Assembly (NCBI GenBank): GCA_964019425.1
Contig: OZ025792.1
Coordinates: 248,001 to 312,000 of the forward strand
DNA length: 64,000 nucleotides
Reading direction: 5' to 3'
DNA from: Flectonema sp. DT1601
Taxonomy: Eukaryota; Euglenozoa; Diplonemea; Diplonemida; Diplonemidae
In this document: in pieces, positions 34,718 through 44,014 of the stretch
How the letters are laid out: each line of letters starts with the position of its first letter
Numbering within the stretch: position 1 is the stretch's first letter
Notes under the pieces: model-generated
The model's database searches: none
What the model saw: only the letters and a program-made list of their open reading frames with translations
Told to the model about the DNA's origin: nothing
Program-made: the position numbers and the translations under genes

Positions 34718-36146
34718 TTAGAGGCCAAACTCAGTTGCTGGTTCTCTGCTTCTGCGCGGACTTCCGGTTTGAGCGGCATCACGGTCGAAAGCGTTAGCAG
34801 TTTCCTTAAACTTGTTGACTGAGACTCTAAGAGCGTCCTTTTGTCTCTCCAATTTAACCTGTTGTGCATTTAGTTAGTTTATTATGTAATTAAAAATTGA
34901 GTGACACAGTTTTGGTAGGGTTAAAAAATTGCAACACACCTCTTGCTCAATGAGCGCACGCTCCTGAGCTTCCAAAAGGTTTCGTCGGTCAGCAGCAGAG
35001 CGGAGGGTAGTTTCTTGATCTTGTAAGGTAGCCATTAGTTGTTGGTTGTGTTGTGCCTGAGCATCCGCAGCACCACGAAGCTCTTGTTCTTTAGTGCGGC
35101 CTGCTTCAAGCTCCTGTTGAGTTGCAGAAATAGTCGAACGAAGGGCCTGTTCATCACGCAAATCACGTCCTCTGTAGTAGACGGCATCTACGGTGTTTGG
35201 GTAGATCTGAGCAAAGATGTGCCACTTCTTAATATCAATACGACCTTCTCTTGGATGATCAGCTTTAATAAATAATTCTCCGACAGTATTCGCAGAAAAG
35301 TCAATTCCTCTACTGCGGAAGGCCCGTTCAACCTCAGAGGCATCAATCCATCCCTTTTGCATTTCATCAATCTCTTGGAATGACACTCTAACTCTTTCTT
35401 CTAAAGGAACATTCGCTCTTTCCTTAGCGACTGCTGCGATACCCATCGGCTGTGGGAGTCCAGTTGACATAGCAGCATTTTGGTAGCTCAAGTCTCTAAT
35501 TGTACCAACGGTTTGTGGTGCAGCGTGCATCACAGGCTGGTGAATTACTTGTTGTGGTTGAACATAACCTGATTGATATTTACTTGTCTCTGATATATTT
35601 GACAAAAAGTTAATAAAGTAAATAAATAAAACATACCACCTGATAATACAGGATCTGGTTGAGTCATCATTGGGGTACCACCAATTGGTTGAGGGGTGCT
35701 TGGTCCAAGTGACGCACCAAATGGAATTGGACGAGTTGGAGGTCTTGGAGCTGGTAAGTCCTGCTGGGCATCTGTTTGCCATGGAGAGTGAGGCTGAAAA
35801 CAGTACAGTTGATCATACTCATGCAGCTGCTGTCCAGAAGTAAGATCAACCCATTTGAGTAACACGTCATCATAGATTTCCATTTTCTTAATTACGAACT
35901 GGTCAGGAATTCTAGCACCCTGTGGCTTTGGGACAACGCGCATCTCTTGCGTAAATGTGCTCTGTTTGTATGTTCAATACCAATCAACCTCACAATAGTT
36001 GTATTAGTTTGTAAAAAAGGAAACAAATTGCGACATACCTGCGCATGACTCTGTAATTCAGGTAACGTTGGTCTGTCAGGGAAAGGTAACTCAAGGTTAA
36101 CCTTCTGACTGAATAGATCACCACAAATTAATAACGTGAATGGCAT
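34718..36146 (-). CDS. BILBO1: BILBO1-like flagellar pocket collar protein, 4 exons
   Basis: Four exons in frame: 36146-36039, 35961-35637, 35589-34940 and 34858-34718, about 407 residues. The N-terminal 110 residues (start MPFTLLICGDLFSQKVNLEL; then KMEIYDDVLLKWVDL and YDQLYCFQP) align by eye with the ubiquitin-like N-terminal domain of T. brucei BILBO1, including the spacing of the KMYDEELNKWVDL block. A Pro/Gln-rich linker follows, then two EF-hand-like segments (about 205-275: EIDEMQKGWIDASE and ADHPREGRIDIKKW, both with non-canonical loops), then about 110 residues of coiled coil and a short tail with SPRRSRE. BILBO1 builds the cytoskeletal ring at the flagellar pocket neck through its N-domain, EF-hands and coiled coil. 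This protein is shorter than the trypanosome one (about 587). A T-rich tract with CAG lies 45 bases before the ATG. Confidence 0.8.
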
Positions 36147-36191
36147 TGTGTGATTGTTCGTCAAAGCAACAACGAGAGGAGGGAGTAATTC

Positions 36192-36212
36192 CTGTTTAGA
36201 AAAAAAAAATGA
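36192..36212 (-). promoter_or_regulatory. Candidate trans-splice acceptor, BILBO1-like gene
   Basis: On the coding strand a ten-T run, CTAAACAG, then a 45-base leader to the ATG. Confidence 0.6.
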
Positions 36213-36460
36213 TAAAAACTAAATACAATCACAGCTCGAGGATAAACAGGCAACAGCAAAAAGTTAACAATGAAATACATCATCGTTTTTAGAAGCACCC
36301 AGTAAAAGCAAGGCGGTATAAATAACTCAAAGTACATGTTGTCACGGAAGTGACTACATCCAAGTGTGAATAAAACAATAAAATAACATAAAATAAACTT
36401 ACTTACATTCCTTCAGCGATTGATGCAAAAAAAAGGTTCATGTAAGTGGTTGTTGAGGTC
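36213..36460. other. Intergenic, no gene seen
   Basis: AT-rich spacer of about 250 bases between the WW-protein stop and the BILBO1-like acceptor. Nothing recognised. Confidence 0.45.
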
Positions 36461-39400
36461 TCAATGCCAGGCAGGGCATTGGGTATCAGTTTTCTTCTTT
36501 TTATACAATGTGGGGAGGAATGGTACTCTACGAGCTACATTCCCAAGAACCTCCTGTTCACGTTTAGTTCCAGCTGCCAGGACTTCTAATATACCGTAAC
36601 CAGTTGGTCGTGTAGCTTTCTTTTTAACACTATTCACATTTGGTGACGTTGATGGTGGACCAACGGAAGGTAAAAATGAAAAATCAACAGCCGAACTTCG
36701 ACTCATCCGTTTTATTTTTTGTAATAAAATGTCCTGTTCCTCATGCATTAAAGTAGTCATCTCACGCTTTCGGGAAGCTATTTCCTTTCGGATTCGTATC
36801 ATTTTACGGCTTGCTGCCGCGTCTCTCTCTTTTCGTCTGTTCTCTTCTTCTTTTTCTTGTAATTTTTTATCGAGGACTACCTGCAATCTTCTCTTTAAAA
36901 GTGGATCTTTGGTCCATTTTTGATTCAATTCACTCAACGGAACGATTCTTTTTCGTAGACTTCGTCCTTGTGGTTTCTTGCCTCTCGGAGGAACCGGAGG
37001 AGTAACGCCATGTTCATCATGATTTAAGTGATCACAATTACCACTGCGACACACATCACTCTTTGAGTCAGTTAGTGGGGCCAGTGTTTGACTAGAGTCA
37101 CAGGCTGTTTTTGTTATTTTTTTTTTTGTCTGAAAACAACTCATAAGGTTGTTGAAAACAAAACAAGAAAACATACAATCGTCAGAATGTTGTACCTCTG
37201 GAATCCTACTATCCATTCGAGTAATGACCTCAGTACTTCTAAATATTAAATTAATATGAGCTGAAGGAACTTCTCGAAGGAAATCATCTTCTGGTTGGTC
37301 ATGTTCATCAGTTGGGAAGTCTTCTTCTATTTCATAGTCAGGAAAGATATCATCGTATTGGGGTTCGGGTCCTGGTGTCACTTCTGGTTGACTTTCAACA
37401 TCGATATAACCTCCTTCGATATTACTCTCACTTTCTTTATTAAATGTGAGTGAAGAGTTATTCGCTCCACCATTCTGAGTGTATCCTTGATCTCTGTATT
37501 GGTCATCATCTTTGTCTTCTTCGCTGTAGCTGACTTCCTGAATCTCATCATCGACGCCAACGTTTTCAGATATTGAAGTTACGTGATTATGTACAAGTGG
37601 TGTTGAGTTATTATAATCGTGTTGTGCTACACGAGTGTGTAAAGAAGTCGAGCCGTGTACTTGATCACTATCACTAATAACAGCATCCGACATCTCAATG
37701 TAGTCGCTGATACTCTCGTGAGGGTTGTTACTGTTTTCAGAATCAGAAACTTGTGAAAGAGCTGCAACATTATAACATGAAACCTGAACTTCTGTACTTA
37801 ATGTAGCACGAGGTCCTTCATCACTCTCACTGTAATGAAACTCTTGAAGATCATCACAATCAGTAAGTTCTTCTTCAACTTGTAAGGAGATCACATGATG
37901 TGGTTCTTCAACTAAAGGGGTTTGGTTCTCAGTAGTGGTCAGATTAGTTTCTAGTTCTTCATAGTGATGTGTAGGAGTGTCATCACCGTGATCACTATCA
38001 CTAATGTGGAACTCTTGAATATCTGTTTGTGAATGGCTTGGATCGGCGTTGTCTTCTTTGTGTCTGAGTTTCTGAATGACTTCACTAATTTGAACATCAT
38101 CATCATCATCATCATCATCACCATGAGGAGCTGCTTCGATTGTAGTTGCGGAGCTGCTTTGTCTCTCACTATCGCTGTAGTGGAATTCCTGAATCTGTCC
38201 CCCAGTTGTTTCCATTCGATCTACGACATTACTGTCTTTGGGTGTTGATGGGACGCTGTTCTGTTTCTTACTTTCACTGCTGTGGAAATCTTGAATCTCA
38301 TCACCTCCACCGATGAAGACATCAGTTTGTTGAATTCCACCATCGTCATCACCGTCACCTCCACTGCTGTAGAACTCTTGAATTTCATCGACAGCGTGAA
38401 GATCTTCTTCCTCATTCAGAACTTCGCGCGCTTTTGTCAGACTGCTACTTTCTGACTCACTATCGCTGTTGTGGAACCCTAGAACCTCATCGGTAGTGTC
38501 GAGTTTACTTTCCTTTTTCGGAACTTCAGACACTTCTATCAGATTACTGTTTGACTCACCGTCGCTGTTGTTGAACTCCTGAATCTCATCAACAGTACGA
38601 AGGTCTTCGTCCTTATTTAGGGTTTCGGATACTTCTATCAGATTGCAGTGTTCTAATTCACTATCACTGTTGTGAAACTCTTGAACATGGTGTTCTTCTT
38701 CTTCTAGAGCTGTTTCCTCATGTTCATCATTACTGTTGTGAAACTCTTGAAGGTTATTTCCATTTCTATGGTTTGGGTTTTCTTCTGAAATGTCTTCAGA
38801 CTCATGGTCACTGATGTGGAACTTCTGAATTTCATCATCTGTCGTTATCTGTTTCTGATGGTCTGAATTAGAATGCAGAGATGCCTCCCCAGACGATGTT
38901 GGTTTGCAGATCTCTTCTTCGCTGTCGTTGTGATGGAATTCCTGAATTTCATTACTTCCATTTGTATTGCTGTCTGGTGCTGTTGAACTGATCTCACGGT
39001 GAAGGTCTGTCTGTTGGATTACTTTAGAGTTCTTGTTTTTATCTTTTTTTTGTTTTGTCTTCTTATCACTTTTAGAAGAATGTTTCTTTTTAAGAAGCAA
39101 TCCGCCTGTTGAGGACCTTCTGACAGGCTCGGATTCGGCAGAGGATTGCTCGAGACTGTTGCTAGTTGACTTCTGCTGACCTTTTTCAATCTCTGCCTGT
39201 TGGTCTTCTTCACTGCCGCTTTCAATAGTAAACATATCCGTTGAGTTCTTTCGAACTTTCTTTTTGGGTTTGCTATTCTTTTTCTTGTTATCTGTTTTTG
39301 ATTTTTGCTTACCGCTTTGCACAAGCGGAGGAGAACTATCAGGTGAAGGGTGAGATTCTGTTTTAGAATTACTACAGACAGTTGTATAGGTTGGAGTGAA

Positions 39401-39679
39401 TACGTCGGGTTGTTTCGAAGTCTCAGTTATATTTTGGTGAACGTCTCTACCAAAGTCACTTCCAGCTCTATTTAAATTATTATCAAAATGTGAATATTCT
39501 TTTTCTCTTTCTTCACTATCACTGTCAGGAATGTCTTCAAGTGGTCCACCTTCGTACTTCGATGGAGTGATTCCGTCAGGTAGTTCCCAAATAGGATCTT
39601 CCTCACCAGCAGCTCTGTAGTAATAATATTCACTTCGGGTACGACTCCACTTTGCCACCCATCGATCGCCTTCAGACAT
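36461..39679 (-). CDS. WW-domain protein with about a dozen acidic IQEFHNSDSE-type repeats
   Basis: I start at ATG 39679 (MSEGDRWVAKWSRT); the frame extends upstream only through a GTG. With intron 37176-37105 (72 bases, in frame) removed the protein is about 1048 residues. A WW-like domain is at about 5-40 (WVAKWSRTRSEYYYYR...PIWELP). A Lys/Ser-rich segment (about 100-215) follows. Residues about 230-740 hold about twelve degenerate copies of [DE]-[IL]-Q-E-F-H-x-S-D-S-E, about 30-50 residues apart, with long acidic linkers including a D8 tract. The C-terminal 200 residues are basic and helical (KRRLQVVLDKKLQEKEEE) and end YKKKKTDTQ. The repeats are probable casein-kinase-2 sites and short linear ligands for a partner. 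No known family; function unknown. Probably a nuclear or cytoskeletal scaffold. Confidence 0.8.
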   Translation of the reverse strand: MSEGDRWVAKWSRTRSEYYYYRAAGEEDPIWELPDGITPSKYEGGPLEDIPDSDSEEREKEYSHFDNNLNRAGSDFGRDVHQNITETSKQPDVFTPTYTTVCSNSKTESHPSPDSSPPLVQSGKQKSKTDNKKKNSKPKKKVRKNSTDMFTIESGSEEDQQAEIEKGQQKSTSNSLEQSSAESEPVRRSSTGGLLLKKKHSSKSDKKTKQKKDKNKNSKVIQQTDLHREISSTAPDSNTNGSNEIQEFHHNDSEEEICKPTSSGEASLHSNSDHQKQITTDDEIQKFHISDHESEDISEENPNHRNGNNLQEFHNSNDEHEETALEEEEHHVQEFHNSDSELEHCNLIEVSETLNKDEDLRTVDEIQEFNNSDGESNSNLIEVSEVPKKESKLDTTDEVLGFHNSDSESESSSLTKAREVLNEEEDLHAVDEIQEFYSSGGDGDDDGGIQQTDVFIGGGDEIQDFHSSESKKQNSVPSTPKDSNVVDRMETTGGQIQEFHYSDSERQSSSATTIEAAPHGDDDDDDDDVQISEVIQKLRHKEDNADPSHSQTDIQEFHISDSDHGDDTPTHHYEELETNLTTTENQTPLVEEPHHVISLQVEEELTDCDDLQEFHYSESDEGPRATLSTEVQVSCYNVAALSQVSDSENSNNPHESISDYIEMSDAVISDSDQVHGSTSLHTRVAQHDYNNSTPLVHNHVTSISENVGVDDEIQEVSYSEEDKDDDQYRDQGYTQNGGANNSSLTFNKESESNIEGGYIDVESQPEVTPGPEPQYDDIFPDYEIEEDFPTDEHDQPEDDFLREVPSAHINLIFRSTEVITRMDSRIPEVQHSDDCMFSCFVFNNLMSCFQTKKKITKTACDSSQTLAPLTDSKSDVCRSGNCDHLNHDEHGVTPPVPPRGKKPQGRSLRKRIVPLSELNQKWTKDPLLKRRLQVVLDKKLQEKEEENRRKERDAAASRKMIRIRKEIASRKREMTTLMHEEQDILLQKIKRMSRSSAVDFSFLPSVGPPSTSPNVNSVKKKATRPTGYGILEVLAAGTKREQEVLGNVARRVPFLPTLYKKKKTDTQCPAWH
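37850..38960 (-). repeat. Coding acidic repeat array of the WW protein
   Basis: Roughly twelve units; clear copies include DEIQEFNNSDGE, VQEFHNSDSELE, GQIQEFHYSDSE, TDIQEFHISDSD and DDLQEFHYSESD. At DNA level they are diverged, so expansion is old. A CAT/ATG microsatellite (about 38095-38122) encodes the Asp tract. Confidence 0.75.
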
Positions 39680-39708
39680 TACAGCATTTGATACGATTAT
39701 GTCGGTCA

Positions 39709-39725
39709 CTGTTGGAAGGGGTGAT
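39709..39725 (-). promoter_or_regulatory. Candidate trans-splice acceptor, WW-protein gene
   Basis: Coding strand: TATCACCCCTTCCAACAG, then 29 bases to ATG. Confidence 0.55.
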
Positions 39726-40327
39726 AGGTTAAACTGATAACAACGACAGAAGATTAAACTTCATTACACTCGTACATAACTAGAACCAGTCACTGATATA
39801 GGGCTAATTGTATCAAAGCAGGTAACTAAAATATGATACACGTTGACTTTTCTTGTATTACTGAGCTGCACGGAAAAAGTACATTGTCCCCACCTGTTTT
39901 AAAAAATAAAATAAATCTCACATACTCTTATACAAGCAAAAAAAAAAAGTGTTACGATTAGCTTCCACAAACCGTTCGTTAAGTGTAATAATTAACAAAA
40001 TAATAAGACGAATAAATTATAATATAATAAAAAAAAAAGAATTCATGTTTTTTGTGAAAAAAAAAAAAAAGGAATAAATATATCGAGTAGCTCATGAGCG
40101 CTATGTGTTGAATAATAAATGGTACATTAGAAAAGAAAGGAAAAAATATTTTTTAAAAAAAAACGGTATGTATTTTTCTTCTTTTTTTTATTAGTCTGAT
40201 GCCTCTCAGTGGGTGCACCAACAAAGGATATTGAGAACAAGAAGCGTCTCATCAAAACACTAACACAATTGTATAAAGGCTCTGACACGCACTGGGTTGA
40301 CTTTTCATAAACGACTTGAGTTCTGTG
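39726..40327. other. Intergenic, no gene seen
   Basis: AT-rich spacer of about 600 bases between the pyrophosphatase and the WW gene, with several A runs (about 40058-40071). Nothing recognised. Confidence 0.45.
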
Positions 40328-41719
40328 CTAAGCAGCTTCTGTTTTTTGGTGGATAAGATGAAAATTTCTCCAGTGGTTGTGGCACTCAGCAATCACATCC
40401 TGAGCATATTTACGTCCAAAGTAATTTCCTTCGCATGCGAACTTGTTTTGAGGTTTTCCAGTACAAATCTTGTAATCTCGTAGCCATGAACGCAAGCATT
40501 CTAAAGCACCTGGCATATGATTGGCAACATCACTGATGTCATTAGTGAACATTGCTAATGGATCTGTGGTGTTAATACAAATTACTTTCCAATCCATCTC
40601 ACCTTCATCAATCATTCCTAATGTTCCCAGTACCTTTACAGGTGTAACAGAACCAGTTTTTAGTTGTCGAGTTCCGATTTCAATTGCATCGACTGGATCG
40701 TTGTCTCCCGGGTATGCTTCTCCCCCCTCTTCATCAGTGAAGACAAATGAATGTGTTGTACTCTCCCATGTCTGTGGGAATGCTCCGTAGTTGAAAAGCA
40801 TATCTCCATGTTTGTAGAATCGCAGTGCTCCTTTTTCAACATCTTGTTTTATTGGATTAAATGTCTCTTTTGTGGCGACTTCAAACTTTGCTCTCGTCCA
40901 TTTTGGTATTTCACAAATAAAATTATACTTGTTCAAAGGTTCATCAGGACTTGTTGTTCTAATCACGTCTTTCACATAAAGAGGGATGTCATGCCACGGT
41001 GATATCTTCATTACTTTCTGTTTGAATATATGTTTCTTTTTTTTTTTTTCTAAATTAAATTCGTTTAAAAAAAAATACAATAAGAACACGAGGCAATACC
41101 TTTGTCTTCAGGCTCTTCAAGAAGAAGAAAATGCGATATGTCGGGGTAAATGGTTCTCCTTCTTCCTCAAGCTTTTTTTTGTTTGTTTTTATAATTTTTG
41201 TTAAAGTATTATGTTGTGGTTTTTGTATAAACAATAACACTAGCATACTATAAGTTGATGTTGATTGAACGATTCATCAAAACGGGATGAGATAAGTTTG
41301 AATTCCTTCACAGAATGCTCTCGTAGTTTCAGTTCGTCCCATGAAGCCCACAGAGATTCGAAATCAGGAGACCCGTCTTTGAATAGTATTTTTTTGATTT
41401 CAGCCAACTCATCAGCAGTAAGCGAACCTTCTCCAGTCATGTTGAATAAGGCTGCGATATCATCTTCTCTTAAACAACCACTTTTACCAACATCAAGAGA
41501 CTTAAATATTCTATGTAAGATTCTCTTATCCAATAACCGTTGCTCTTCCTCTCCCTGTTTTTTATAAGCCAACTGTTGCAAGTCTGCTGATGCTCCAGAA
41601 GGGAGAGTATCTGTTCCAACATCACTTAAATGTCTTCTGAAACTTGCTGCTTTGGAAATCATCATCGTTGCTGAGGGAGGCCTCGTAGTGCGCCCACTTA
41701 CTTCTTCTGATTTCGACAT
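40328..41719 (-). CDS. VSP1: VSP1-like acidocalcisomal soluble pyrophosphatase, 3 exons
   Basis: Exons 41719-41249, 41171-41100 and 41017-40328 give about 410 residues. Hydrolyses inorganic pyrophosphate to two phosphates with Mg2+. The catalytic domain (about 160-400) is a family I soluble PPase: FNPIKQDVEKGALRF, NYGAFPQTWE, GDNDPVDAIEIG and DEGEMDWKVI carry the metal-binding Asp/Glu and Lys/Tyr. Exon 1 (MSKSEEVSGRTTRPPS) adds an N-terminal region with an EF-hand-like segment (IFKSLDVGKSGCLREDD). That layout and length match T. brucei VSP1 (414 residues), which is in acidocalcisomes and has an N-terminal EF-hand. A CAG lies 6 bases before the ATG. Both introns are GT-AG and 77-82 bases. Exon 2 is only 72 bases. 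Confidence 0.85.
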
Positions 41720-42762
41720 GTAAAACTGTAGCCTGGAGTGAATAAAATATGTTACATGTTTTGAATAACAATAATAATAAAAGTTAGTATCGAATCACCA
41801 TTAAAGCTACCTGAATGAAATACATAAATAATACGTTCGTGTACTATAACAAGCAGAAATTCCAATGACGGACGAAAAGAACTGAGAATTCGGTATTTTT
41901 ATTCGTTCTTTTCCTGGACAGTACACGGTTGGCTCACACAGTAGTCAACTAACGACCCTGCAAAGAAGAAGAAGAAAGGAAAAAGAAAAAATAAACAAGA
42001 AAAGGGGAAAAGAAGAAAAAAAAGCGAAACTCATACGCCAATAACGACTCGCAACAGACGAAAATGAATGAGAAACTGAGCTATAGAAAAGATGATTTAT
42101 TTTCTTTCTTTCTTTTTTTTTTCTTTCTTCCCCTCTCCTCTTTTTTTGGTACCGCAGATACACACGCTAATCAACAGAAGGAAGCTAAAAGTTAGTTTCC
42201 TGCCACCGGAAACAGCGAATAAACTACAAGGGTACCTTATACCAAACAATGAACATATAAAACAATAAGTATTACTGAAAGGGTCTTTTTTCTAGAGATT
42301 AGCCACCACTTTTAACAGGAAGAAGACTAATTTCAAACAATATAAAAAAAATATAAAAAAAAAAATTGAAAACCAAAGGATTTTTTTTTTTTTCTGAAAG
42401 GCTTTTATACCTGTCATCAACAATCTATAATGCGCAAAGATAAACGTACTGGAATTCAACAACAGCGAAAACAGGTGGGGGTGGGGTAGTGAAAAAAAAA
42501 GGGAAAAAAAGACGAACAACCCACAATTGAGTCGGGGGTTCCGTATTATCGGAAAGCTTTTTTTTTTTTTTTTTTTTTTACTGCTCATAACAAAATCAAG
42601 ACAACAGCATCATACCACACGTGTGCCAGAACAGTATACTAAAAAAAAAAAAAACTAAAAAAAAAACAGACTGAACCTATTTTGTTGCACCCCACGGAGA
42701 AGGAGTTCAAACGAAGCTGGTTAACACGTCAAAAGTTCAAATTGTGGCAGCTCTCCGGTATT

Positions 42763-42793
<31 letters not shown>

Positions 42794-44014
42794 GTTCTTT
42801 TTTCGTTTCTTTGACAGTAACTTATGCAGTAGCAGCCCTGTAATTACACATGAGAAGAGATGGAGCAAAAGCTCCGAAAATCATCACCTTCTCAAAAATG
42901 TTTTTTTTTTTTTTTCCAGGGTAATAGAAATAGATTTAAAAAAAAAAAAGGAAAACTGAAATGTAACAAAGGGTACCACCAAATCCATTGCACTATGTCG
43001 CCCCCCAAATGGAGGGTGGGGGAAAGGAGGGAGGAGGCTTGATCCCAGGTCAACCGGATGTAAATACTTATCATGTGGCCAAAAAAAATGCTCCGACTAT
43101 AGTATACGTTTCTTTTGAGTAGACTTGTAAGTTTTTCCCCAAAAGAAATAATATTATGTTTTCATCAAAATACCATAACGGATTACATTATATTTTAACT
43201 ATTGATTTAATGAAAATTAGAATAGCTTGATTTCGTGAAAATCTGTATCTGATTTTGCATTTAGAACTGTCATTTTATTTTACGATAGGAGGCTTCGAAG
43301 GGAAAATTTACACCCCAGCTACGGGCACTTCAGGAGTCCATCCGGCAAGATAGGATCAGGACTGCAGAGACTGCTTCGAATGTAAGCAGGTGTGCCTCCC
43401 TTGATCTCAGGTCACAGTACGCGCACCTCACAGTGTGATACGTCCCCTGTAACAACGTGTCCAGGCGTGAAATAATGTTACATTATTTCACGCTCGCAAC
43501 GGCCCTAACCAAAAAATGCGGCAAATTAAATTCAGGGGGGAAAAAAAACTTCGCGCTCAGCCAGGAGTGAAATGCGGTACTTTCTGATTTTCACCACAAT
43601 GAATTTTCCCTAAGAAGCCAAGATAGAGTAAAAAAAAAAAAAAAAAAAAAATTCCACCTCCCGATTTCTATAACGTTTATTCAGTCAACTGTTTCTTAAC
43701 ACAAAATGCAGAACTGTTTCATACACCTTTACTTGATAACACAATACGAAATAAATAGTTCTTTCCTCTAAGTTTAGTAAGCAAGTTTTCACAAACTTTT
43801 TTTTTTCAAAAAACACACGTCTTTATTAGTGCAATTAACTTTCACGGAAGAATATCGTTAGATCCCCGTGGGAATTCAACAATATAGAAATTGAGCGAAA
43901 TCAAAAAAACAAAAAACAAAAAAACAACGAAAAAGAAAGTCGGTCATGTCACGCGAATCAATGCCGTACCTAAGTAAGTTTGTTGAATGCCTCTGTACTT
44001 AATGTATTTTACGC
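41720..44014. other. Intergenic, 2.3 kb, no gene seen
   Basis: Long T/A runs (about 42557-42579, 42764-42793, 43631-43650) and low-complexity frames. The stretch 43290-43500 is richer in GC and holds hairpins (CTGCTT/AAGCAG near 43371-43389 and a perfect 13-bp hairpin at 43465-43493), so a structured RNA is possible. No tRNA fold. Confidence 0.5.
43465..43493. repeat. Perfect 13-bp inverted repeat, 3-base loop
   Basis: GCGTGAAATAATG, loop TTA, then its exact complement. Sits in a GC-richer patch inside a 2.3 kb gap. Confidence 0.8.

Noticed and set aside
36461-39679. Repeats considered as a CRISPR array or transposon repeats
   Set aside because: They are in-frame, protein-level repeats, diverged in DNA, in a eukaryotic gene.
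43060-43075. U1-snRNA-like ATACTTATC start and a nearby ATTGCACT
   Set aside because: Order and spacing do not match U1 and no Sm site or stems fit.
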